The translations under genes and the position numbers were made by a program. This document shows, piece by piece, positions 33,869 to 46,618 of a stretch of DNA of 64,000 bases (its first letter is position 1; every line of letters begins with the position of its first letter). The notes under the pieces are model-generated. The model ran no database searches. It was not told the DNA's origin and worked only from the letters and a program-made list of their open reading frames with translations. Source of the DNA: Homarus americanus (Eukaryota; Arthropoda; Malacostraca; Decapoda; Nephropidae); NCBI RefSeq assembly GCF_018991925.1, contig NW_024754897.1, positions 1 to 64,000 on the forward strand, given 5' to 3'.

Positions 33869-34384
33869 TGTTACAATTGTATACATGTATAACAAAATAG
33901 TTATACAAATAACGTGACTTTCCACATCAAAAGACGAAATTTCAACAATAACACTGGTGCACTGGCTACACAATGAGACAAAGATGGCGCCTGACGCTCT
34001 TGTTGTGGGTCGCGGTACAACAATATTCATGCGCCAGGCGAAGTAGTCCCGTATTCATCCGCGTTCGTTGTAGGAGTTGCGTTCGTTATAGCATTCTCAA
34101 TTTTATAGGTAAAACCGTTCGTTATAGGAATATTCGTAGTAGGATCCGTTCGTTGAGAATGCTATAACGAACGCAACTCCTACAACGAACGCGGATGAAT
34201 ACGGGACTACTTCGCCTGGCGCATGAATATTGTTGTACCGCGACCCACAACAAGAGCGTCAGGCGCCATCTTTGTCTCATTGTGTAGCCAGTGCACCACT
34301 GTTATTGTTGAAATTTCGTCTTTTGATGTGGAAAGTCACGTTATTTGTATAACTATTTTGTTATACATGTATACAATTGTAACA

Positions 34385-34796
34385 ATGAGTCGTCCAAAGC
34401 GAGTGAGAAAGCTAATAACCCTTGAAACTAATTAAGAAATTATAAAAAAACGTGAGAATGGAAGAAGCATTGTGAAACTTAGTGATGTATGGGATGACTA
34501 AATCGACTATATGTACGATTTTGAAGAATAAAGAGGAGTTAAAAACTGTGCAAGTGGCTAAGGGAATCTTTAGACTTAGCAAAGCAAGGTGTAATGTGAT
34601 TGAAGAGATAGAAAATTTACTCTTAGTGTGGATAAAGGAGAAAGAAATGGCAGGTGGTAACATTAGTGAAGCTATAATTTGTGAGAAGGCTAAACAATTG
34701 TTTGAGGACCTTAAAGCCAAGACTCCCAGTGGAAGTGATAGTGATGTGCCAGTGTTTAGGGGTACCTGCATGCTGAATAACACTAAGGTAAGATAA
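34385..34796 (+). pseudogene. Tigger-type transposase N-terminal fragment, right arm
   Basis: From ATG 34385: MSRPKRVRKLITLETN, stop, then EIIKKRENGRSIVKL, then a frame change, YGMTKSTICTILKNKEEL and a CENP-B-type helix-turn-helix with WIKEKEMAGGNISEAIICEK. The order (psq-like HTH then CENP-B HTH) is typical of Tigger/pogo and jerky-like proteins. The DDE catalytic domain is absent, and a stop plus a frameshift break the fragment. Confidence 0.85.
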
Positions 34797-34908
34797 AGTA
34801 CCGTATTTTTTACATTTTACACATAATTTTTTCAGTGTTAAGTGGTTGTATTTGGGGGCCTGGAACGGATTAATCCTATAACGAACGAGGTTCTGGAACC
34901 AATTACGT

Positions 34909-35704
34909 AAGGAGTTAATATTTAGTGCAGTTTGATTTTTTTTTTTTGGTATTAATCTACTGGGAATCTGTGTTTTACTTATTCGCGACCTGATATTAAA
35001 TAAACCAACAAGCACATCATGGGAAGATTTTGGTTGTGACTGTTTTGTTATAATATACCCAAGGTCTTTTCTTAACGTTAGTGAGCTTTCAATTCTAGTG
35101 ACTATTTGTTATGTATATTCGTTATAGAGAGAGAGGAGTTTGATACATATGAACAATAACTTGGATGTGATCTTCGAGTTTGGTCCCTAGGAAATACATG
35201 TTTAAGTTTGGTTACTCAAATATAAAACCCAAAATAAGGATATCATATAAAAATGTATAATACAGTAGCGAGTTGTATTAATAGACCACCAACGAGAGTA
35301 TTACCAGGATAGATCACGATAAAAACACATACTACTACTGTACACTTGAAGTTATACTGGGAATTGGTAGTTTTTTTTTCCCTTCTATTTTAAGCTTTGA
35401 ATTGCAAGACATTGTTTTTCTTCGGAGATGGAACGAACCTTTTCCTCTTCGATTCTGTTCCCCCCCCTTTTTTTTTTCTTGTGAGTGAGGGAAGTGAAAT
35501 AGTTCAGTTTTGTGTACATACCTGAACATAAGACTGGTCAGCTTTGAAGAGTTAACAGCCTCTAGTGACTGGCTGTGTGATGATCGTTTATTTGGCTGAC
35601 TCTCAACTTGATTTTCAGGTGACTTTGACTGACTGATCTGTGCTAACCTACTTGACTGACTTTAGTATTGTTCCTTCTGTCTAACTATAATGCTCATCTT
35701 CGTA
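34909..35704. other. No gene recognised
   Basis: AT-rich spacer with homopolymer T runs at 34929 and 35369. Confidence 0.55.
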
Positions 35705-35725
35705 CGTACACACACACACACACAC

Positions 35726-35760
<35 letters not shown>
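35705..35760. repeat. (CA)n microsatellite
   Basis: A CA run with a single CG interruption. Confidence 0.97.
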
Positions 35761-35763
<3 letters not shown>

Positions 35764-36066
35764 GAATAAGAGGACAGAAATGCAACCATACATTTATATA
35801 TTCGAAAGATGTATAAATAAACTGGCGGAATTTAGACACATAGGCCTACACGTATATAACATATATTCCAATAACGCGTTAATAAATAAGCATAAACCGT
35901 ATAGGCGCTTGAAGTAACATGAATATAGGACCTACCCATATGTGTGTATATTCTAATAGACTTTAAATGTTAATAAGATGGTAGAAATGGCCCCATAAAC
36001 TTCGTATATTCATAAATATATTCATCGTAGAATTGGGTTCCATGTATGATTTATCAGGGTGTTGGC

Positions 36067-36143
36067 TCCTCCCTCCCTCCCTCCCTCCCTCCCTTCCCCC
36101 CCCTCCCCTTCCCCTCAACCCTTCCCCCCTCCTTCCCTCCCTC
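36067..36143. repeat. Pure polypyrimidine (CCCT)n tract
   Basis: CTCCCTCC repeats followed by C8-rich and CCTTCCCC sequence, interrupted by a single AA. Confidence 0.93.
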
Positions 36144-36246
36144 CGGCACAAAAGTAAACACGACAGGAATAAGTTTCCCCTAAATTCGCAGTTATTACAC
36201 TTTATGTAGGGTTCCCTGGTGACTCGTAGCCTACTGTCCCACGCCC

Positions 36247-37210
36247 CTCACTACAGTCTCCCATTCTCTCTCTTCCCCCTCTCCCCTTCCTTCTTTCCCT
36301 TTACTCTCTGCTTCTCATTTCCTTTATATTTGTAATATTTGTTTCTTGTATTTTCTTTTTGTTTTTATATGTTTCCCAGTTAGCGTTGTATATATATTTA
36401 TACTCTTCCGTGTTACCATGACAGGTCCTCTCTCTCTCTGTCAGTGAGCCAGCGTGACGCCCCCTCTACCCCACTCATCAACTCCATCAACCCATCACAT
36501 AGTGTACCGTCCATCCTCCTCCTCCCCCCTCCCCACCCTTTTCCCCCTCCCACCCCTTCCCACCCCTTCACTCCCCTCTGTCATTCAAAGCCACACATCC
36601 TCTGTCCTTCTACGATTAGACGCGACCGAGAGCTCACCTCCCATAATGCTCCACCATGTCGCGCGGCATTTGCCTAAATGGGATAAATCCCCCCTTGCCC
36701 CTCTGAAGAGCTGCCGTCCGCCCCTCCCCTTCCTTCTTCCTTGCATATATCTCTTTCCCTCGTTCTTCTGTTTCTTCCTTCCCTTTTCCCTTGTCTGACT
36801 TACCCTCCTCCTCCTGTAACCTCCTTTCCCGCTTACATGTTTGTCTTACCTCCCTTCTTCCCTTATTTCTTCCACTTTACTCCTCGCTTTCTTTTCTCAT
36901 CCTTCTTTCTCCACCTCCTCTTCTCCCATTTCCATCCAGTTTACTTTCCATTCGTCCTCCTTTTCCCACTCTTCCCTTATTCCCCTCCTTCTTTTTTCTT
37001 TCCTCACTTCCTCTGTTACTCCCTCCTTGCTACATGCCCATTCCTCCCGGCCTCTTTCCTTCCTTTCTACTCTCTGACCTCTTCAATCTTTCCCCCCTCT
37101 TCCTCCCATCCCTCCCTTTTCTCCCCGCCTTCCTTCCTTCCTTCCTCCCTTTTCTGTCTTCCCTCCCCACCCTCCGTCCCCCTTCACCACTCTTCCTCCC
37201 TTGCCACTAT
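36247..37210. repeat. Long polypyrimidine-rich region
   Basis: CT-rich on the plus strand for most of 36247-36340 and 36500-37200, giving overlapping open frames of 201, 140, 114 and 78 codons rich in Ser/Leu/Pro/Phe. A more balanced stretch of about 110 bp (36598-36710) interrupts it and could be a small conserved element, but no product is recognised. Confidence 0.75.
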
Positions 37211-37537
37211 TAATCCCTGGAGACTTTCAACTCTGCCTTTCATCTGGTTGGTCCCTTCCCCCCCACCACAGCTTCGCCACCTTTGCTCGATAATACCGCC
37301 TCTGTCAACCGTGTCCTCCTCCCTTGACAAATTGAGAGGCGATTGACGTATCAGGCAGAGTTTGTTGGAGACTTGACGTAACTGTTAGAGGGAGGAAGGG
37401 CGCTTGTTGAACCCATATACAGTGAGGTGTAACGTAACTGAGTATCAATGGAAGGTACTGGGAGTGTGTTTGTTTATATGTGTGGATCATCTGAAGATTA
37501 TTGGAGCTCTCACGGCTTGTTTCACCATACGATCAGC
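37211..37537. other. No gene recognised
   Basis: Mixed sequence with no supported feature. Confidence 0.5.
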
Positions 37538-37627
37538 CTAACGTAACCTAACCTAACTTCACCAGGTAGCGTTAGGGTGGTTTATCATGAGGTAAAATAA
37601 GCTTGAGGCTGTTCATCTGGTGAACCA
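37538..37627 (+). repeat. Dispersed TTAGG-headed repeat, copy C
   Basis: CTAACGTAACCTAACCTAAC, then AGGTAGCGTTAGGGTGGTTT, then ATCATGAGGTAAAATAAGCT, then TTCATCTGGTGAACC. Same block order as copy B. Confidence 0.78.
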
Positions 37628-39532
37628 CAATTGTAGCTACTATTACCTGTCCCAAATTTCAGCAGCAACACACACTTTCATGACAAATCGAGGTGACATG
37701 TACGTACGAGGGACGCTATTTAATCCAAGTATAACTCATTTGTTCTCTTACGGAGGATTGAAGCATAATTGTGTAACTTCAGGAGGAACTATCCAAGTGT
37801 GTATCGTTCTCGCCACTAACGTCTTTATAAAATTAAACACCAACATATATTTTCTTGACTAACTGAGGTAAAATTTGCATAATATATGACGCTGGTTGAT
37901 TCATGTGGCTGAGTACATTTTTTGCGACTTGGGGGGAAAAAGGGAACTTTATGTAGGAGCATATAGCGCCTATCTATAATTAGATTTATAATTGCATCTG
38001 TGACATATCTATAACACCAACCATAGTACACTTATATTTAGCTTCCACTTGAATATTTATGGAATATTATTGCATCGGCTGGTTGATCCAAACGATAGGA
38101 TTTTCTTACGGCTAACTGACGGAAGTAAAGTTCATACATTCAATGATAAAGTGTAACTTGAGTCTCCTGTCCTCTCTCTAGGAGTAAATACCGAAATGTG
38201 TACAGTTTCTCCCGTCTGCTTCTTGACAAAGTTGGGGGGAAAATTTGCATATCAGAACGTTCCAGTTTATCCGAGTGTAAGAAATTTGTCGACTCACAGG
38301 AGGGAAATAGCGAGGTTTATACAGTAGTCATTATCGTCTCCCCAGAATAACATCCAACAATACGCTTTTTTTTTTTTTTATTCCACCTGGACAAAGTTAA
38401 GAATAATTTGCTACGTCAGAAGGAACTAGTTAAGCCAATTATGTACCTGAGGATAGATTTATTCATTTATTACCGTCGTGTTTCAAGAATCAGACACTTA
38501 ACATTTATACACTTTCTCTGTCTAGCTGGTGATAATTATAAGGAAGAATTATCCACCTATCAACGGGAGCTATAGTTTGTCCTATAACGTGATTGGTCAA
38601 CTTGGGGTATTATTAGTATTCAACTGCCATCGTCTCGTCTCAAGAATAAAACCTCGACACTTTTGATGATTTTCTTAGTAGAGATTAACCCAGGAGGGGG
38701 AGCTGTTTTGTCTCTCCGTAACGTAATTGTCAAACTTATAGAAGATTTGCAGTTGGAAGTTGTTAAGTTTATGATCCAGAATAAAATAACCAAATGTAGC
38801 CCTGGGTTTATTTTCTTCACCTTCCTCTTGGTAATATTAGAGAGAGTTGTGCTGTATGGTAGCCTACTAACCCGAGAGAATCACTTCATCTACTGTAAAT
38901 ATTTTAGGGTTTTCTTTCTTATCACAGCAAGAGTATATACAGTAAGGAGTTATGTAAGTAAGAAATTATAACCACTATTATTTCATTCAGAATCTAAATC
39001 CAAGATAGTCTACCTTTGTTGCTTATGACTTACAGAATTGACTAGACACCGCTCGTTTATGCTATGATCAACACCTGTGGAAATTCGTAAGATGATTTGA
39101 TCCATATTTGTGAGTAACGCCGCCAAGTCTGCTAATTCACCACCATTTTTTTTTCCTCAGTTATATATTTATTATCATTTGGTTTTTTTATTATTTCCCA
39201 ATTGTTTGTTTTTATTTGGTATGTTTATTCTCGTTGCTATTACCTGTATAGTCAAAAGTCACATTACCCGCTAGTACTCCTCCTATTATGAACCCATATA
39301 TTGTACACTTTATTAAATAGTTTTTTTTTTTCGTTTCACTAAATTGTATCTTTTTTTTTCTTAGTTTTATCGACCATGCTTCATTTATCTCCCCTTTTTT
39401 TATGATGTTCCACCTAATTTATTTTTTTCTCGTGATCCCTTTCAATCCCCATTCATACGAGAGGGGGAGGCGAGGGTTAGGGCTGTTCTGTGGAGGTGTG
39501 AGGAGGGAGGGAGAGACTGGTGTTCCCTGGTC

Positions 39533-39535
<3 letters not shown>
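37628..39535. other. No gene recognised
   Basis: About 1.9 kb of AT-rich DNA. The frame at 38663-38971 has no domain. Confidence 0.55.

Positions 39536-39579
<44 letters not shown>
39536..39579. repeat. (TC)n microsatellite
   Basis: About 20 TC dinucleotides. Confidence 0.97.
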
Positions 39580-39582
<3 letters not shown>

Positions 39583-40074
39583 ATTTACGCTACCCATTTT
39601 TCGGAAATATACGATTATAGTAATATTATTATTATTATTGTTATTTCATCTTTCTTCTTATATCATTCTCTAATACCATCAATTATTCAGCTTCTCTTAC
39701 TTTACAAATATTAGGACACATTTAATTCGTTCACTAAAAGACACAATGGTGGATTCTTAAAGGCCCGTAAGACAAGTTTCATTATTAGTCTTACTTGAGG
39801 CGTGAGTACCCATCTAGGTGCTGGTATTACGATATTTTATTACCTTAAGATTTACAACTAAAATGGTGTTCTTGTTGCACCTTGACTGTACTCTTACTAG
39901 ATGCGTTCTCGTCTCCTTCTTTAGGGGGAAAATTAACGTACGAGTCTTTGAGAATCTTTAGGTACCGTACCAAGGAAAGTACCTCTAACGCCGTACAATA
40001 ATTCTTAATAACAGCCTAGAGAAAAGGGGGGAGGAAGGGAAGGAGGGAGAGAAAATGGGTCGAGGAGATTGAGG
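39580..40074. other. No gene recognised
   Basis: AT-rich spacer without features apart from a short ATT run near 39625. Confidence 0.55.
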
Positions 40075-40640
40075 TGGTTAAGGAGTGATGGTGATAATGT
40101 AGAGTGGTGGTGTTGTATAGTGTTGGAGTGATGGTGATAGTGGATAGTGTTGGAGTGATGGTGATAATGTAGAGTGGTGGTGTTGTGATAGTGTATGGTG
40201 TTGGAGTGATGGTGAAAGTATACATGGTAGGAGTGGTGGTGAAAGTGTTTAGTGTGGGGGGGGGGTAAGCTATAAAGGGGGAGATGTAATGATAGTAACA
40301 TAATGTAGGGGATGGAAGGGCGAGGGGGGGGTAGGGTGCTGGTGTATCGCGGTGGGGGATTATGGGATGGTAGTGAGGAAATGGAAGGTGATAATGTATA
40401 CAGTGCGAGGAATGGTGATATTAATTTGATGGTGTACAGTGTAAGTAAGGGTTTGGGCATTGGTATGTTATGGAGAGGAAGGTTTGTGTACTGTAGAGGA
40501 TGGTGATATTGTAGTGGTATTCTGTAATGTGATGGGGGGGTGCTTAGAGAGGTAGATAGTGTGGTGGTGTTGTGGTAGTGAAGGAGGTCTGTGGTTATGA
40601 AGTGATGGTGATGTTGGTGTGTAGAGGATGACAGAAGTAA
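40075..40640. repeat. GTGGTG/GATGGTGATA minisatellite region
   Basis: Regular units (TGGAGTGATGGTGATAATGT, AGAGTGGTGGTGTTGTATAG) at 40080-40230, decaying to the right into scattered GGTGATAT motifs. Confidence 0.8.
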
Positions 40641-41001
40641 AACATTAAACCTTTATTTTGGTTTAATAATTATTCATCCAAATTAAGAAATTTTGTTCCC
40701 ACTTGTGTTGCAAATTGAGTTGTTCCAGCCTTGACAATGGCATAATTACAAAACATTGCTAATTTACCATACAGGGTGGAAGTTCATGACTAGCCATTAG
40801 TATCCTGCAAGAAAACCACTCATGACACTACGCATTACCATCTTAATGAGGACTGTGTGGACCTCATTTGGTCACACTGCCGGTCTGCCCTGGTTCACCT
40901 CCCGACACTGGCCAGGGTAGATGCTCTTCATCCAGCACTGTCTCACTGCTTGGTGTGGTCGTCGTTAAAGGTAATTAATTAATAACCTTCATAACCATTG
41001 T
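40641..41001. other. No gene recognised
   Basis: Mixed composition, no ORF or repeat. Confidence 0.5.

Positions 41002-41050
<49 letters not shown>
41002..41050. repeat. (GT)n microsatellite
   Basis: About 24 GT repeats, with a second short run at 41125-41141. Confidence 0.97.
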
Positions 41051-41053
<3 letters not shown>

Positions 41054-41141
41054 GTGTTGTGTGGTTGCACCGTACATCTTGTGTGTATTGTGGTATGCGT
41101 GTGTTCATTTCGTGTTTACTGTAGTGTGTGTGTGTGTGTGT

Positions 41142-43552
41142 ACATATCGTGTGTACAGTGGTGGGTCTCATGTTTACATCACACATGTTATGCACCGTGT
41201 TTACTTGTGACGTATATTCTCCTGTATCATGATTACACCCCATGTGTTATAATGTTGAGTGATGTTTAACTTCCTATCTCATGTTGTCAGGTTCGCCTTC
41301 ACATTCTGCTTATGGTATAGTATAACATGTATAATCCATGTATATTAATGTGGGCTACCTTAAGCTTATGTATGATATGTTAACTTGTTTCATGTATACT
41401 GCTGCAGCTGCTCCATGTATACTGTGGCACCCTGCGTATATTATTCATCTACTGCGGTATGCGAGGATTAACTTGACAGGCGGTGTATGCTCAGCTGTTG
41501 CACCTGGTCACCTGAAACTCACCTGCGTGGCGCCTATGAGTCACCCTCGCACCCCGCCCTCCCCTCCCTCACCTGTAATTAAAATTGCGTCGACAAAGAA
41601 TTTTTTATTTTTTTTTTTAGTAAAGGGCGAAAAGGATTTTACTGTTTGTCATGCGAAATAAACTTGAAAAAAAAAATAATTTCTCTTATTAGGTTAATTT
41701 GTTTTAATTGTTCATTCTGCTCAGAAAGACAATTGTAAAAAGTTTCTCTCAATACATAAATACATACGTTTCATGTTTGGAGTTTCAGTAAATGTTGAAG
41801 ACGAAATTCATATTATAATTTTCAGTAATGCTATGCTATTATATATTCCTTTAATGAATTTATATGTAGATGAACTTAATGGCTTTAGGAAGATTGCGTG
41901 CGTCTATTACCCTGATAAATATTAATAGACATAAATATTTTTTTATTTAATTAAAAACATGGGAGGATAATCTACATTAGAAGAGACGGGCTACCGGTGC
42001 GTCTATTAACATGTTCAGCGGCCTGACTAACATGACTCTGGTAGATATTTGAATTAAAAGAATAGAAAATTATGGAACATTATACGACTGAGGAGGAATT
42101 GGTCTAACATGAAACACCAAGAGTTGATCGTTGGCTGTGTGGAGCATCAGGTTAAAAAAAATCCTTACGCGAAAAATACTTTGTTAATGTGATCAGGAAA
42201 GACGGGCGTTGTGCTGTCTGGACGCTGGGGTTCTCCATAATGAAATACAATGTAAATGGAGTGAATACTGAACAAAGACTATACAGTATGACTATGCATG
42301 GGCCTTACTCTGGTGAGTGTTTGTGCATGGAGCGAGTAACGAGGAGACGGTGTATGTGTGTTTGTGTGTGCTCATAAAACACAACTTTACACGCTAGTTT
42401 ACTGTCCAACTACAATTCGCGAGTTTTATACCGCTACAGAAGACGCTCGCCAATTTTTCTCATAGCGCCAAATTGTCAGCAGCGTCAGCGTGAATTTATA
42501 TTGTTGGGGGGAGGGGCAGTCGTTTGTTTGATGAGCGTCTTGTATTGAGAAGTTTGTGTTGAGATGTTTTATACCATTGGGAAGAAAAAAGTAAAAATGT
42601 GTTTCTGTGAGAGATTTTATATACTGTAAAGAAAAAAGTACCGGTATTTTTGTGATATATAAAAGTGTACAGTATAGAGAAGGCTTTTAGCATTGAAAAT
42701 AAAAGGAATGTGGCAATGTATATGCAAATATCTTCAAAAATGTTTCTCTAAAAGTTTAAAGAAAGAAAAATGTTTTACTGTCAGGAAAAGTTTTTTTTAA
42801 TAGGTTCCATGTGCGTAAAAGTTTGTGTTGGCAGTTTTCACTTTCTAAAAAAAAAAAAACCTAACTTGGCAATGAATACAAAAATGTGTTAGAGTGTATT
42901 CACAACACTTAAAAGAAAAAAAAACTGTACTTGTTTTATCTTCTGGGAAAAGTTTGTTGAATGGCTGTAACAATTGTGAAAGTGTGTGCTGAGCGAGGTC
43001 ATACTATACCAGTGTAAAGGAAAAATAACAAGAGTAACTTTTGATGTTGTAATACTTTCTTGGGCTTTCTTGTGTCCACTTCACAATCCTCTTCTACCTC
43101 TGTCATCCATCATCCTCTACCTCTTCCTCCTAATCCTCCATCCATTCCTGATCTTTTCTACTGTGTTTCTCCTCCACCTTGCTCTGCCTCTTTCCTCTCC
43201 CATGTAGTTCCATCTTCCTTGTTTTCCTAGGCAGACTCTCCCTCCCCCTTCCGCAACAAGGCTCCATAATCCGGTTCTTTGTGCATAATTAAACTGCCGG
43301 TGGAGGGAAGGATTCTCTTGTCGGCCAGAAAAAAAATTAGTGTTTGGAATTGTTGCTTGATGAGTTAATGTGTTATAGTTTTTTTTAATGTTTGTTTACT
43401 AAAAGAAATGTTAGTTTTGATGTTCGAAAATTATGTCATTGTTGGTGTGTTTGTTGTGGTGTTTGTTAATGTTTTTTGTTGAAGTTTAAGGTAAATAGAA
43501 TGGATATATAACAGAGTGTTGTTGTTGTTGTTGGAAAAGTCTATTGATGGGA

Positions 43553-43556
<4 letters not shown>
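41142..43556. other. No gene recognised
   Basis: AT-rich, with diffuse repetition of GTGTACxGTG-type strings to 41480 and AAAAGTTTGTG-type strings between 42540 and 42960 (degenerate, period not constant). A short pyrimidine tract covers 43080-43250. Confidence 0.5.

Positions 43557-43601
<45 letters not shown>
43557..43601. repeat. (GT)n microsatellite
   Basis: About 22 GT repeats. Confidence 0.97.
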
Positions 43602-43602
<1 letters not shown>

Positions 43603-45020
43603 GAATAGTTTGACACCAGTTTAACGAAAACAGTTAATTGTGTCGTTGGGAAAGTTAGTTTAATTGGTACACTGTATGCATCTAAAAATGAGAGTTTTGA
43701 GGTCAATTTAACGACAATAGAGAGTAATTTTGTTGGTATATAATAATACTATAGCGGTATATGACAGAACAGTAACGACGTTTTAATAAGTTTAATTTTA
43801 CTGGTGGTTTTTAATTTTTGGTTTAATATGTTTTACCTTTATGAAACAAATTATTCCATTATGTTGTTTTTCTTCTTAGTCTATGCCCCGAGAGGTTTAT
43901 GAATGTTGTTTTTCTCATGGTCAACATTTTCAGACCTATTACAGTGTCATTTTATTCTTGAGAAAATATAAATAAAGGTTGACCCTCGTGTTGGAAGATG
44001 GCCGGACACTAAGGCCAAGCAGGCATGAATTTATGTGAGGTTTACAAATTATCACCAACACAACAACCACACACTTGAGCTAACGAATTGTATGGCCCAG
44101 TGTCAGGAGTAACCCAGTAAGACCGGACAACTCGCTAACTGTACTGGCTATCCATTACCCTGTGTCACGATCCACCAATCAATACCATTCAGGTTCTCGA
44201 GTACTCCTGGGTAGTAGATAGAGGCAAATGGCATAAAGAAACATGCTCATAGTTTAATGCTGGCCGGGGATAGAACTCGAGGTCATTCATTGTCTACTGT
44301 ATTGTATATTCTTGGGAGAACCTCGTGGGCAGTGGTGTTATATCGGGTGGACGGCCATGAAATGTCACCCCACTTGTTAGTAAAGTGTTGCCTCGGGGAG
44401 TTCATAGCGTTACGTGAGGTGTGGCAGGCTAGGCGGGTCGCTCCTTCGTGTTGAAACCAGGAGGAAAGTTGTGTTTTTATACCTCAGGAAGTAAGGAGGC
44501 TTTTAACATATGAAAATAACACACTGAGATGACACTACACGGATATAATACATTAAGGATGCAGAAATGAATTAAACACAATATATATATATACTGTATA
44601 CACTACTACAGATGTCTGGGCTTCTTGGTGAACAATTTACAAATCCTTAAATATCGCTCTGTAAAAAAAAAAGTCCCAAATTATTACCCTCACCCCATAC
44701 TTAACTCTAAAATAACCTGTCAGTCAATAATGAGAAAATGATATAACACCTTTTATACCTGTCAATTTAAAAAAAAAGAAATTGACGGTGTTACCATGTC
44801 AGTTTCACGCAAATAATAATAATAATTGTGTTATTCTTTGCAGGGTTTAGTTAGTGTTGTGAGTATAAACGTTTATGATGGTGATTATCATGAGTGGTAT
44901 TATACGACGCCATGATTCTTCTGTGTATACGAGAAGTGATATTGAGGGTTGCAGTACGGGTTAATGGTGTGTGCTAAATTCGGTTACGTAAGGTTATGTA
45001 AGTTTAGTTTAGATTTGATG
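43602..45020. other. No gene recognised
   Basis: Includes a string near 44260 (GGCCGGGGATAGAACTCGAG) resembling a tRNA/SINE B-box neighbourhood, but no complete element is visible. Confidence 0.5.
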
Positions 45021-45100
45021 AAGTTAGGTTAGGGTTAGTGCATGGTTAACCCTAAGGCGAAATAAGTTGGGGGTGTGTGTATAGTCATCAGGCGTCACAT
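45021..45100 (+). repeat. Dispersed TTAGG-headed repeat, copy E (diverged)
   Basis: AAGTTAGGTTAGGGTTAGTG, then GGTTAACCCTAAGGCGAAAT, then AAGTTGGGGGTG, then GTCATCAGGCGTCACAT. Block order is retained with more substitutions. Confidence 0.55.
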
Positions 45101-45238
45101 AGATAAGTTTGAGATAAGAGATTGAGAGAAAGATCTGTTGTATAGAGAGACACAGGTGCCACACATACACGAGGGGTTACCTGTACTGTAGTGATGGTTG
45201 TGTGTTGTAGGTGGTGGTGGTTGTTGGTGGGGAGGTAC

Positions 45239-45425
45239 TATTGATACTCACTCACTCACTCTTTCACACTCGTTCATTCAGACTCACTCACGAATTCACA
45301 CTCGTTCATTCAGACTCACTCACTCTTTCACACTCGTTCATTCTCACTCACTCACGAATTCACTCACAAATTCACACTTCCTCACTCACACTCACTCACC
45401 AACTCACTCACTCACTCACATATCT
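45239..45425. repeat. CTCACTCA minisatellite
   Basis: ACTCACTCACTCTTTCACAC and TCGTTCATTCAGACTCACTC alternate with a period of about 50 bp, then shorter ACTCACTC units. Confidence 0.92.
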
Positions 45426-45535
45426 ACATATTTATGCAAATTTAGTGAATCTTGGAGTTCTGAATGAGTCAAGTCAATCTTATCATCCACAGTGATTCAC
45501 GACAATTCACTCCACACCACTGAGAATTATACCCC

Positions 45536-45660
45536 CCTCCCCCCCCCAATATATTCTACCTGACCTGACCTGACCTGACCTGACCTACCCTACCCTAACC
45601 AATTTTCTACCTGTTTTTATATCACTTTACAAAGAACCTAACCTAACCACGTAAAATTCT
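45536..45660. repeat. C10 run and (CTGAC)n / CCTAACC tract
   Basis: A homopolymer C run ends at about 45547. Five CTGAC pentamers lie at 45560-45584 and turn into CTACC and CTAACC. Confidence 0.88.
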
Positions 45661-45789
45661 ATCGTCGTTAGTGAGTTTCATTGACATAGCCAGACTTATT
45701 GGCTTGAGTATCTCGTTTGACCCTCTGTATTAGTCGAGTCCTCACAGTAGCTACACGAGGATCAACATTTTTCTACGACTTGTGAGGAA

Positions 45790-46165
45790 AGTTGGTGTTG
45801 GGTCGATGGTGTAAGAGGCTGGTGGTGAGGAGGTGAGAGGGTAGGCTGGTGTGGTGAGGGTAGTGGCTGGTGGAGGGAGGTCAGGCTGGTGGTGGTGAGG
45901 TAGTGGCTGGTGGAGGGAGGTCAGGCTGGTGGTGGTGAGGGGAGGGGTTGGTGGCTGGTGGAGGAGGTCAGGCTGGTGGTGGTGAGGTGGGGTGGTGGTG
46001 GTGAGGGGGAGGTCAGGCTGGTGGTGGTGAGGGTGGGGGTGGGGCTGGTGGTGAGGAGGTCAGGCTGGTGGTGGTGAGGTTGGGGCTGGTGGTGAGGAGG
46101 TTAGGCTGGTGGTGGTGAGGAGGGTTGGTGGCTGGGTGGAGGGAGGTCAGGCTGGTGGTAGTGAG
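45790..46165. repeat. GGTCAGGCTGGTGGTGGTGA minisatellite
   Basis: Some ten units of 25-40 bp, built from GGTCAGGCTGGTGGTGGTGA and GGAGGGAGGT blocks in varied combinations. Confidence 0.93.
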
Positions 46166-46350
46166 GGGATAGAGCTTCAGTCTTTGGCTCTTATCTGATG
46201 TGTTAAGAGAGAGGAATGATGGTGAAAGAAAGCGAGGAGTGATGGCGAGAGAAAGAGATAAGAGAGATAACGACCAGTAACAGCTAAACACGATTATTTT
46301 ACCACGAATAAATCATGACATTTCCTTCCTATCAATGTATAAATAGAGAA

Positions 46351-46618
46351 CATCTCCTCCTCCTCTTCCCTTTCCCTCTCCCCTCACCTTCTCCCTCTCC
46401 CCCTCCTCCTCCCTCTCCCCACTCACCTCCTCCCTCTCCCCTCCTTCTCCTCTCCCACCCCTCCTCCTCTCCCCCTCTCCCCTCCTCCCCTCCCCCCCTA
46501 CCTCTCCCCTCACCTCCCCTCCCCTCCCCTCCCCCCTCCACCTCCTCCCCTCCACCTCCTCCCTCTCCCTCCTCCCCCCCTCCCTCTTCCCCCCTCACCT
46601 CTTCCCCTCCCTCACCTG
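46351..46618. repeat. Nearly pure polypyrimidine tract
   Basis: C/T on the plus strand with rare A. Long frames exist on both strands (Ser/Pro plus strand, Gly/Arg/Glu minus strand) and are not genes. Triplex- and i-motif-prone. Confidence 0.92.

Larger units (their letters stand above)
33310..34908. mobile_element. Head-to-head palindrome of two internally deleted Tigger/pogo elements
   Basis: Left arm 33331-34100 and right arm 34153-34908 are nearly identical reverse complements; I saw only a few substitutions and a 16-bp insertion (about 33357). The left outer end is TA followed by CAGTGGGGTATGCTATAACG, a Tigger/pogo-type terminus with a TA site. Related CGTTCGTTATAGCATTC motifs also lie at the centre. 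The right outer end lacks the last 21 bp of the terminus. Each arm carries the 5' part of a transposase reading outward. Confidence 0.9.

Noticed and set aside
44230..44440. String resembling a tRNA B box (GGATAGAACTCGAG) as a tRNA gene or SINE
   Set aside because: No A box at the right distance and no cloverleaf could be drawn.
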